A stretch of DNA of 13,431 nt. Origin: Pseudomonadota bacterium. GTDB taxonomy: Bacteria; Pseudomonadota; Alphaproteobacteria; Rhizobiales; Xanthobacteraceae. The notes under the pieces were generated by a model. The model saw only the letters and a list, made by a program, of their open reading frames with translations. It made no database searches and was not told where the DNA came from. A program made the position numbers and the translations under genes. The stretch covers positions 1-13,431 of the forward strand of contig JAEWHT010000406.1 of NCBI GenBank assembly GCA_023387695.1. The letters are read 5' to 3'. This document shows positions 1-6,549 of this stretch, piece by piece (within the stretch, counting starts at the first letter, position 1; every line of letters starts with the position of its first letter).

Positions 1-607
1 CCATAGTGTAGCCGAAATCGGCACCCAACTTCTTGATGTCGACATTGTCGACGCCGCGGCCGATCTCTTCGTCGGGCGTGAACAGGATCTTGATGGTGCC
101 GTGCTTCACATCGGGATTGTTGATGAAGAAGTGCGCGGCATCCATGATCTCGGCGACGCCGGCCTTGTTGTCGGCGCCCAGCAGCGTCGTGCCGTCGGTG
201 GTGATGATGTCGTTGCCGATCTGGTTCTTCAGCGCGGGATGCTCAGTGAAGCGGATCACCTGACTTGTATCGCCGACCAAGGTGATATCGCCGCCGCGAT
301 AGTTCTTCACGACTTGCGGCTTGACGTCCTTGCCGGTCACGTCAGGCGACGTGTCCATGTGCGAGCAGAAGCAGATCACCGGCAGTTTCTTGGTCGTGTT
401 GGCGGGGATCGTTCCATAGACATAGCCGTAATCGTCGAGATGGGCGTCCGCGACGCCCATGGCCTTGAGTTCGGTAACAAGCACGCGGCCGAGATCCTTC
501 TGCTTCTCGGTCGAGGGCGAGGCCGGCGAATGCGGATCGGACTGGGTGTCGATGGTGACGTAGCGCAGGAAGCGCTCGGTTACGGTATGCGCGAAGGTCA
601 GGGACAT
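1..607 (-). CDS. pepT: Peptidase T (tripeptide aminopeptidase), N-terminal half, cut by window edge
   Basis: Cytoplasmic M20B metallopeptidase that removes the N-terminal residue from tripeptides. The frame is open from ATG at 607 to the window edge, giving 202 residues of a family protein of about 410. The first metal-binding motif is SHMDTS (His83, Asp85). The bridging aspartate is in GADNKAG (Asp146), and the catalytic glutamate and metal ligand are in TPDEEIGRG (Glu180, Glu181). These match the PepT pattern in order and spacing; the last ligands would lie beyond the edge. The start gives the usual PepT N-terminus (MSLTFAHTVTERFLRYV). No strong Shine-Dalgarno sequence precedes it. It lies about 105 bases downstream of the HU gene on the same strand, with a GC hairpin between, so co-transcription is uncertain. 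Identification is secure; only the C-terminal half is unseen. Confidence 0.93.
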   Translation of the reverse strand, partial: MSLTFAHTVTERFLRYVTIDTQSDPHSPASPSTEKQKDLGRVLVTELKAMGVADAHLDDYGYVYGTIPANTTKKLPVICFCSHMDTSPDVTGKDVKPQVVKNYRGGDITLVGDTSQVIRFTEHPALKNQIGNDIITTDGTTLLGADNKAGVAEIMDAAHFFINNPDVKHGTIKILFTPDEEIGRGVDNVDIKKLGADFGYTM

Positions 608-624
608 GTCTGGTCAAACCACCG

Positions 625-643
625 GGGGCTTTGGGGAAGCCCC
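625..643 (-). terminator. GC-rich hairpin between HU gene and pepT
   Basis: A perfect 7-bp inverted repeat (GGGGCTT and AAGCCCC) surrounds a 5-base loop. It lies 70 bases past the HU stop and 18 bases before the pepT start. No T-run follows on the minus strand, so it could be a weak terminator for HU or simply leader structure of pepT. Function is inferred only from position. Confidence 0.3.
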
Positions 644-712
644 GAGCATATCAGAAAAGCAGGCCGTGATGCGGCAGGACAGGTGCGGATCAGGCTTAAC
701 GAAATATGACCG

Positions 713-1012
713 CTAGATTGCTTCCTTCAGTTCCTTGACCGGGCGGAAGGCGACCTTCTTGCTGGCCTTGATGTGGATAGCTTCGCCCGTTGCGGGATTG
801 CGGCCGGTGCGGGCGGCGCGCTTGCGGACCTGAAGGATGCCCAGGCCCACGATGCGGACGCGGTCGCCCTTCTTCAGGTGCTTTGTGATCAGGTCCACCA
901 TGTCGGTCAGAACGGCCTCGGCGTGCTTTTTCGAGAGGTCCTGGCTATCCGCGATGTCGGCCGCCAGGTGCTTGAGCGTGACCGTGGCTGGAGCAGCTGC
1001 CTTCTTCGCCAT
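713..1012 (-). CDS. hup: HU-family DNA-binding protein
   Basis: Histone-like nucleoid protein of 99 residues, slightly longer than the usual 90 because of a short Lys/Ala-rich N-terminus (MAKKAAAPATVT). It should act as a homodimer that bends DNA non-specifically. An N-terminal helical dimerisation region (about residues 12-48) is followed by the beta-arm with the signature core ARTGRNPATGE (68-77); Pro73 is the DNA-intercalating proline. The C-terminus VAFRPVKELKEAI is typical of HU. The usual GFGTF just before the arm reads GLGIL here. The ATG at 1012 is preceded by a strong Shine-Dalgarno sequence (GAGGAGG). I saw no convincing promoter in the 247-base gap to tRNA-Asp upstream. In many alphaproteobacteria the hup gene follows lon, which is not in this window. 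Confidence 0.95.
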   Translation of the reverse strand: MAKKAAAPATVTLKHLAADIADSQDLSKKHAEAVLTDMVDLITKHLKKGDRVRIVGLGILQVRKRAARTGRNPATGEAIHIKASKKVAFRPVKELKEAI

Positions 1013-1217
1013 ATCTGGCCTCCTCGGGTGTCGCGCGGAAGCGTTGAAGCTCCCAAACTGCCAAGTTCCTGAAGGCGTAGACGATTCGGGACGGGACTGA
1101 CTATGCCGGCCGTCACGGAAGCTGGATTTTCGCGTGGTTTTTCAAGCGAGTTCGGGTGCGCCCGCCAGCCTAGGAGGAGCGCCACGGGCGGCGTCCAGCG
1201 ACCAAGCCGTCAATCGG

Positions 1218-1233
1218 GCTGAAGATATTCAGC
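1218..1233. other. Short hairpin downstream of tRNA-Asp
   Basis: GCTGAA and TTCAGC form a 6-bp perfect stem with a 4-base loop, about 27 bases past the CCA end of the tRNA. The tRNA 3' end itself runs straight into five T residues on the minus strand. The hairpin could mark the end of the tRNA transcript, but it lacks its own T-run on that strand. On the plus strand a T5 follows, yet no plus-strand gene ends here. Confidence 0.25.
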
Positions 1234-1259
1234 TAAGTTTTTGAAGATGTTGCCAAAAA

Positions 1260-1336
<77 letters not shown>

Positions 1337-1370
1337 GTGACGCGTATGTGTCCGCGCGGAACGAGGGGGG

Positions 1371-1399
1371 ACTTAAAGGGGGGACATGGTGAAGTCAAG
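1371..1399 (-). promoter_or_regulatory. Candidate promoter of tRNA-Asp
   Basis: On the minus strand CTTGAC (1394-1399) is followed, after 17 bases, by TTAAGT (1371-1376). The -35 fits the alphaproteobacterial CTTGAC preference; the -10 is weaker. Predicted transcription would start about 25-30 bases before the mature tRNA 5' end, a normal leader length. Inferred from motif and position only. Confidence 0.45.
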
Positions 1400-1485
1400 G
1401 ACGTTGCATTCACGGGGCGCAAACGCCTGCCGGAAGCGGGATGAGACCGTATCGCTACGGCCCGGCAGCTGCCTTGGGGCGCCGA

Positions 1486-1498
1486 ATCAATCATTGAT
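1486..1498. repeat. 13-bp perfect palindrome upstream of the glycosyltransferase gene
   Basis: ATCAAT-C-ATTGAT forms a perfect dyad around one central base. It lies 39 bases before the TTG start of the TPR-glycosyltransferase gene. A second palindrome, GGCAGCTGCC, lies at 1464-1473. Either may be an operator; no known regulator motif is recognised. Confidence 0.35.
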
Positions 1499-1536
1499 GT
1501 TAGAAGCTCCACAGGCATTTTCCGGGGATATCAGGC

Positions 1537-3762
1537 TTGACCGTCGGCTCGCGCGCTTTCCAGAACGCAAGGCTCCAGAAGAAGTTCAAGAAGGACGCGG
1601 ACGCCGCGCTTGCGTTGGCACAGCAGTCCTATGCCAACGGGCGGCTCGCCGACGCCGAGACGCTATGCCGGCGGATACTGGAGGTCCTCCCCGAACATTT
1701 CGATACGCTGCACCTGCTTGGGGTCTGTCTCAGCTGCGATCCAAAGCGGCTTGAGGAGGCCGAGCCAGTCCTGCGCGCCGCGATCGCGGTCAGCCCGCGC
1801 GCGGCCAACGTCTATTGCGACCTCGGCACGGTGCTGTTCGATCTGAGGCGCTTCGAGGAAGCGCGGGCTATTCAGGAGAAGGGGCTCGCGCTCAATCCGA
1901 ACTTCCCGATGGCGCTCAGCAATCTCGGCAACACCCTGATGCATCTCGGACAGGCGCGAGAGGCCATTGAGCTCCACGACCGGGCCATCAAGCTGAAGCC
2001 CGATTATGCGGACGCCTATTGCAACCGTGGGATGGCCGAGATGGCGCTCGAGCTGGCCGCGGAGGCGCTGCAAAGCTTCGAACGTGCCCTGTCGTTCCAG
2101 CGGACGCATCAGGAAGCCATGGCCGGCCGCGGCATGGCCTTGGTGGAACTGAGGAACTATGAGGCCGCCGAAACCGCGTTGAACGCAGCACTCGCGCTCA
2201 AGCCGACCAATGCGAAGGTGCTCGCGCATCGCGGGCGGCTTCATCTGCAGCTTCAGCATCTTGATCAAGCCAATGCGGATGTCGATGCCGCGCTAGCGCT
2301 GGCCCCCACGCTTGAACTGGCGCTGCGAACCAAGGCGACTGTCAGCCTGATGCTGCACAACGCAAGCCAGGCGATGGTGGCTTCCAAGAAGCTGCTCGAG
2401 CTCAATCCGAAGTCCAGGATCGCCATCAACCTGATGGGTGTTTGTTTTGCGAGCCACGGCGAAATCGAGGCCGCCATCGAGCATTACGACCGGGCTATGG
2501 AGATCTTTCCCGCTTACGAGGACGCGATCACCAACAAGATCTTTGCACTGGACTTCCTGCGCGGTGCGGATTTCGCGATGTTGCAGACTGCGCGCAAATA
2601 TTGGTGGGACAACATCGGCAGCCAGATTCCGCAACGCGTGCTTCAGCCGCGGGACCTCAATCCCGACAGGCGTCTGGTGGTGGGTTATGTGTCCGCTGAC
2701 TTCAGGCGCCACTCGGCCGCCTTCATCTTCATGCCGGTGCTGCGTCATTGCGATCACGCCAATTTCGAAATCATCTGCTATTCGGTATCGCCGCGTCAGG
2801 ACGAAACGACCGATGAGATCCGCTCGTTCGCCGATCGCTGGGTCGATGCGGTGCAGCTGTCCGAGGAGCAGCTGGCGGATCGCATTGAGGCCGACGGGGT
2901 CGATATCCTGGTCGATCTCTCGGGCCACTCCGCCGGTACGCGCCTGCGTACGTTCGCGCGCAAGCCCGCGCCGATCCAGGTCTCGGCTTGGGGCGCGCCG
3001 ACCGGCACGGGCCTGAAGACCATCGATTATATCTTTGCGGATCCGGTCGCGATTCCGGAGGCCGCACGGCCCGAGTTCGCCGAGAAGATCCACGATTTGC
3101 CGTGCATACTGACCATCACCGAGCCCGCGCCGGGCTTGCACCGGTCGGATTTGCCGATGCTGCGCAACGGCTACGTCACGTTCGGCAGCTTCAACCGGAT
3201 CGACAAGATCTCCAACGAAGTGGTGCAGGTGTGGTCGCGGCTGCTACGTGAGCTGCCGGGATCGAAGCTCGTCGTCAAGCACACTGCGCTCGAAGATGCC
3301 GGCATCCGCGACGGCCTGGTCGGTCGTTTCGTCGAACATGGCGTCAGCCCAGACAGCGTGGTCTGCTTGGGGGCGAATGCCCGTGAAGACCATCTCAGGC
3401 AATATGCAGAGATCGATATCTCGCTCGATCCGTTCCCTCAGAATGGCGGTGCCGGCACGTGGGAATCCCTTCACATGGGCGTGCCTGTCATTACCAAGCT
3501 CGGTCAGACAACCTCCGGCCGGGCCGCCGGTGCCATTATCAAGGCGATCGGCCTCGACGACTGGGTCGTGGAGGACGATGAAGCCTACATTGCGGTTGCC
3601 AAGCGGTTTGCTGAGGACCCGGCCGCGCTTGCTGCGCTGCGGCGGGAGCTGCCGGCGAGGATTGCGGCCTCGGCGGCAGGCAATGGCTCGACCTATACGC
3701 GCCACGTGGAGGCGGCCTATCGCCAGTTTTGGCGGGAGTATTGCGCAGCCCAGGCCCATTGA
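1537..3762 (+). CDS. TPR-containing SPINDLY/OGT-type glycosyltransferase (GT41-like)
   Basis: A 741-residue protein with two parts. Residues about 20-340 are tandem TPR helical repeats (recurring NLG...G..EAI..YDRA.....P patterns), a protein-protein platform. Residues about 378-735 are a SPINDLY/O-GlcNAc-transferase-like domain. That domain starts VVGYVSADFRRHS (His392), continues through DLSGHSAGTR (His464), QVSAWGAPTGTG (481-492) and FGSFNRIDKIS, and reaches the nucleotide-sugar-binding region DPFPQNGGAGTWESL (about 631-645) and MGVPVIT. It probably transfers a sugar from a nucleotide sugar to a protein or glycan; donor and acceptor are unknown. The threonine-rich stretch of classical OGT is replaced by GAGT. 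The first usable start is TTG at 1537, because a stop lies in frame at 1501 and there is no ATG between. GGGGA eight bases upstream may serve as Shine-Dalgarno. No signal peptide is seen. It appears monocistronic. Confidence 0.9.
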   Translation: MTVGSRAFQNARLQKKFKKDADAALALAQQSYANGRLADAETLCRRILEVLPEHFDTLHLLGVCLSCDPKRLEEAEPVLRAAIAVSPRAANVYCDLGTVLFDLRRFEEARAIQEKGLALNPNFPMALSNLGNTLMHLGQAREAIELHDRAIKLKPDYADAYCNRGMAEMALELAAEALQSFERALSFQRTHQEAMAGRGMALVELRNYEAAETALNAALALKPTNAKVLAHRGRLHLQLQHLDQANADVDAALALAPTLELALRTKATVSLMLHNASQAMVASKKLLELNPKSRIAINLMGVCFASHGEIEAAIEHYDRAMEIFPAYEDAITNKIFALDFLRGADFAMLQTARKYWWDNIGSQIPQRVLQPRDLNPDRRLVVGYVSADFRRHSAAFIFMPVLRHCDHANFEIICYSVSPRQDETTDEIRSFADRWVDAVQLSEEQLADRIEADGVDILVDLSGHSAGTRLRTFARKPAPIQVSAWGAPTGTGLKTIDYIFADPVAIPEAARPEFAEKIHDLPCILTITEPAPGLHRSDLPMLRNGYVTFGSFNRIDKISNEVVQVWSRLLRELPGSKLVVKHTALEDAGIRDGLVGRFVEHGVSPDSVVCLGANAREDHLRQYAEIDISLDPFPQNGGAGTWESLHMGVPVITKLGQTTSGRAAGAIIKAIGLDDWVVEDDEAYIAVAKRFAEDPAALAALRRELPARIAASAAGNGSTYTRHVEAAYRQFWREYCAAQAH

Positions 3763-3803
3763 TTCAAGAGCTTGGCCTGACATCTTGAGGTTCTGCCAAC
3801 AAG

Positions 3804-3827
3804 CAAAAGGCCGCCCCAAAGGCGGCC
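3804..3827 (-). terminator. Rho-independent terminator of the small membrane-protein gene, possibly bidirectional
   Basis: GGCCGCC and GGCGGCC form a perfect 7-bp stem around a 5-base loop. On the minus strand the stem is followed by TTTTG, so it best fits the gene at 3859-4062, whose stop lies 31 bases upstream. It also stands 46 bases past the stop of the plus-strand glycosyltransferase gene and may slow transcription from that side. Confidence 0.7.
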
Positions 3828-3858
3828 ATTGCATCTCAAAGCAGACGTTTTCCGCGGT

Positions 3859-4062
3859 TTAGCGGATCGTGGAGGTGTCCGAACTCGTGATCGCCACCGG
3901 CTTGCCGGCCTTGATCACGTGGGTGGACTGGGCGGTCTGGCTGAATTCGGCATTGGTACGGGCGGCGATCCCGAAACCGGCGACTGCAATGCCGGCCACC
4001 AGCGCCACCACCACGATCTTCAGGTGGGTACCCCGATCTGCAGAGTGAATTGAGTGGTTCAT
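3859..4062 (-). CDS. Small single-pass membrane protein, unknown function
   Basis: A 67-residue protein: a short hydrophilic N-terminus (MNHSIHSADRGTH), one strongly hydrophobic helix (about residues 14-35, rich in V, A, G and I), then a 30-residue polar tail with Lys and Ser/Thr, presumably periplasmic. The helix could be an uncleaved anchor or a signal peptide with cleavage near ARTNA. The ATG at 4062 has a good Shine-Dalgarno (GGGAGG, five bases upstream), and a clear hairpin terminator follows the stop, so it looks like a complete monocistronic gene. It is transcribed divergently from the exported hydrolase. I believe similar small proteins are common in Bradyrhizobium, but I know no function. 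Confidence 0.7.
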   Translation of the reverse strand: MNHSIHSADRGTHLKIVVVALVAGIAVAGFGIAARTNAEFSQTAQSTHVIKAGKPVAITSSDTSTIR

Positions 4063-4209
4063 CGAAGCCTCCCGACGGGCTTGAGCGCCGTCTGTAGGCT
4101 GATGTCTTAAGGTCCATCTGTTTCCGGATCGTTTCGCGGGTTCCGCAAAATGGTTTCATCTGTGGCATTTTCGCCAGTTTCGTCGTCGGTCGCTGAGCGG
4201 TCTTACCTG

Positions 4210-4285
4210 CCGCGTAATCGCGGAGCCGATCCCGCCTTGCCATCATCATTTCCATCGGCCGCGACCGATGGGCCGACTGATCGGC
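4210..4285 (+). promoter_or_regulatory. Cluster of three inverted repeats in the hydrolase leader
   Basis: Three perfect dyads lie in series: CCGCG-TAAT-CGCGG (4210-4223), CCATCGG-6 bases-CCGATGG (4252-4271) and GCCGA-CTGA-TCGGC (4272-4285). The last ends directly at the AAGGG ribosome-binding site of the hydrolase gene. The two later dyads share an ATCGG/CCGAT core, so they could be repressor half-sites or mRNA hairpins that affect translation. The rest of this 237-base divergent gap shows no promoter I could support. Confidence 0.35.
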
Positions 4286-4299
4286 AAGGGATAAAGACC

Positions 4300-5202
4300 A
4301 TGAACCGTCGAACCGTCCTCGAAGCCACGCTGCTTGGAACCGCCTTGGCCGCGGCAACGGGCGCGAGCGCGCCGGCGGCCCAGCCAGCGACGCGATCGCC
4401 TTATGTGACCGCCAAGGACGGCACGAAGCTGTTCGTCCAGGACTGGGGCAGTGGGCAGCCGATGGTGTTTCTGTCGGCCTGGACCTTCGACGGAAGCACC
4501 TGGGGCAGCCAGATTGCAGCCCTCAGCGACAAAGGCTTCCGCTGTGTTGCGCCTGACCGGCGCGGGCATGGCCGGTCCGAGATGCCGTCCACCGGTTACG
4601 ATCTGGACACGCTGACCGACGATGTCGCTGCCGTGATCGAGGCGCGCGACCTCCGCAACGTCACGCTGGTCGGCTTCTCGATGGGGTCGGTCGAAGCGGT
4701 GAACTATCTGGCCAAATACGGGTCGGAGCGGATCGCAAGGCTGGTTCTGGTCGCGCCGACGACGCCATTCCTGGTCAAGACCGAGGACAATCCGGATGCG
4801 GTTCCGAAGGCGATGATCGAGGCTGACAACGCGGCCGTCGCGCGCGACTTCGCCAAATGGATCGCAGCGAACGAGGCGCCGTTCTTCCTGCCAGAGACGC
4901 CGGAGATTGCGCGGGCCTGGATCCGCGAGATGATGCTCAGCGTGCCGCTGCCGGTGGCGCTGGCCTGTCGCGAGACCATCAGTTTCGCAGATCTCCGCGC
5001 GGCGGCTGCCAGGATCGATCGCCCGACGCTGATCCTCCACGGCGACAAGGATGCCAGCGCGCCGTTGCCGTTGACCGGTGCCAAGACCGCAAAGCTGATC
5101 AAGGGCAGCAAGCTCGTTGTCTACGAGGGCGGACCGCATCCGTTGCCGCTGACACACAGCGAGCGCTTGATCGCGGACATGCTCGCCTTCATGGGCGCTT
5201 AG
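4300..5202 (+). CDS. Exported alpha/beta hydrolase (arylesterase / chloroperoxidase-like)
   Basis: A 300-residue alpha/beta-fold hydrolase. The N-terminus MNRRTVLEATLLGTALAAATGASA has a twin-arginine-like motif followed by a hydrophobic stretch and an Ala-rich cleavage region, so export, perhaps by Tat, is likely. The mature part begins YVTAKDGTKLFVQDWGSG, typical of the non-heme chloroperoxidase/arylesterase group. The triad is visible: Ser127 in GFSMGS, Asp251 in HGDKDAS, His280 in GGPHPLP. It should hydrolyse an ester or related bond; the substrate cannot be read from sequence. The frame is open upstream to an ATG at 4150, but the ATG at 4300 has AAGGG nine bases before it and starts a proper signal peptide, so 4300 is chosen. 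Its stop overlaps that of the MFS gene on the other strand by three to four bases. Confidence 0.88.
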   Translation: MNRRTVLEATLLGTALAAATGASAPAAQPATRSPYVTAKDGTKLFVQDWGSGQPMVFLSAWTFDGSTWGSQIAALSDKGFRCVAPDRRGHGRSEMPSTGYDLDTLTDDVAAVIEARDLRNVTLVGFSMGSVEAVNYLAKYGSERIARLVLVAPTTPFLVKTEDNPDAVPKAMIEADNAAVARDFAKWIAANEAPFFLPETPEIARAWIREMMLSVPLPVALACRETISFADLRAAAARIDRPTLILHGDKDASAPLPLTGAKTAKLIKGSKLVVYEGGPHPLPLTHSERLIADMLAFMGA

Positions 5203-6491
5203 CTTGCGCGTTTGATGTCGGTGCGGATGGTCCGCGCCGCCCAGATGAACAGCAACGCGCCGAGCGTGGTCGTGATGGCCGCCGAGAGCAGGGAATAGCG
5301 CACGGCGTCCGCGCCGTAGCTGCCCTTCAGCATGTCATTGACCATGCCCACGGCGAGCGGACCGACGCCCTGGCCGAAGCAGGTCGCGGTGAGGGCGATG
5401 AGGGCGGAGGCGAGCGCACGCATGCTCGGCTTCGCCACCGTCTGCGCGATGGCGAAGATCGGCCCGAGATGGAAGCCGACCAAAAACGAGGTCAGCGCCA
5501 GCATCGCGACCATCATCTTGAAGTCCTGCGTCAGCATGCACACTGCAAACACCGGGCCGGCGAGGCCTGACGTGATCGCCGGTGCCCACAGCTTCCAGCG
5601 ATCGTCGCGGCGGCTCACGCGCGCGACCACGAAGCCGCCGAGCAGGGTCCCGGCCATGCCGGCAAGACCCTTGAACGTGCCGGCATAGGTGCCGATCTCG
5701 GCGCTCGACAGATGATGCACGCGCGCCAGGAACGGCGGGATCCAGGCGGCCGTGGCGTAGTTCGTGTAGGTGGTGAGGCAGAAGCCGACCAGCACGATGA
5801 TGAAGCTCTGCTGTGAGAAGAGGAAGCGCAACGTCGGCCCCAGCGGCTCGGGCACGAAGCTCTCCTGCATTGCGCCGCGCTTCGGCTCGGAGATCGTCAG
5901 CCACAGGATCAGCGCGAGCAGGATGCCGGGCACGCCTGCAACATAGAAGGCCATGCGCCAGCCATAGTGCTGGTTGACATAGCCGCCGACGAAATAGCCG
6001 AGGAACACGCCGAGATAGGTGCCGATGGCATAGATGCCGAGCGCTCGGGGGCGCTCGTTCTTGGCAAAGAGATCTGCGACGATCGACTGCGAGGCGGGCG
6101 AGCCGGCTGACTCGCCGATGCCGACGCCGATCCTGGCAAACGCCAGCGCGGTGACACTCGAGGCCATCCCGCACAGCGCCGTCATCGCGCTCCAGAATGC
6201 GAATGCCAGCGCCACGATGTTGCGGCGGTTGAGCCGGTCGGCGACGCGGGCGATAGGAATGCCGAGCAGGGAATAGAACAGCGCGAAGCCGAAGCCCGCG
6301 AGCAGGCCCATCATGGTGTCGCTGAGCTGGAACTCCTTCTTGATCGGCTCGATCAGGACGTTGAAGATCGTGCGGTCGAGGAAGTTCAGCGCGTAGATGA
6401 TGGTGAGCAGGCCCAGCACATAGTAGCGCCGCGGCGAGGGTGTCGCCGTAGCTGTCGTCTGCGCCGACATTTGTGACGTCACATCGACCAT
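5199..6491 (-). CDS. MFS transporter, Spinster-like family
   Basis: A 430-residue inner-membrane carrier with twelve predicted hydrophobic segments. The first helix contains YALNFLDRTIFNVL. The loop after helix 2 carries the MFS motif-A relative GIPIARVADRLNRR, and RIGVGIGESAGSPAS in helix 4 is typical of Spinster-type members. A helix-6/7 cytoplasmic loop (SEPKRGAMQES) splits two six-helix halves. It likely moves a small organic acid, lipid-like or aromatic compound; direction is unknown. The frame extends to a TTG at 6503, but GGGGGAA lies just before the ATG at 6491, which is therefore preferred. It follows the Rieske oxygenase by 58 bases on the same strand, suggesting one operon and a shared substrate. 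It converges on the alpha/beta hydrolase with overlapping stops and no terminator. Confidence 0.9.
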   Translation of the reverse strand: MVDVTSQMSAQTTATATPSPRRYYVLGLLTIIYALNFLDRTIFNVLIEPIKKEFQLSDTMMGLLAGFGFALFYSLLGIPIARVADRLNRRNIVALAFAFWSAMTALCGMASSVTALAFARIGVGIGESAGSPASQSIVADLFAKNERPRALGIYAIGTYLGVFLGYFVGGYVNQHYGWRMAFYVAGVPGILLALILWLTISEPKRGAMQESFVPEPLGPTLRFLFSQQSFIIVLVGFCLTTYTNYATAAWIPPFLARVHHLSSAEIGTYAGTFKGLAGMAGTLLGGFVVARVSRRDDRWKLWAPAITSGLAGPVFAVCMLTQDFKMMVAMLALTSFLVGFHLGPIFAIAQTVAKPSMRALASALIALTATCFGQGVGPLAVGMVNDMLKGSYGADAVRYSLLSAAITTTLGALLFIWAARTIRTDIKRAS

Positions 6492-6549
6492 CGCTTCCCC
6501 CAATTAGTCTTTGTTATCGTTGTCGGCCAGCTCTTGTTGGACCGGCTGG

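Noticed and set aside
101..709. 202-residue plus-strand frame
   Set aside because: Antisense to pepT, whose real minus-strand frame has all expected metal-site motifs.
2293..3141. 282-residue minus-strand frame
   Set aside because: Antisense shadow of the TPR-glycosyltransferase gene.
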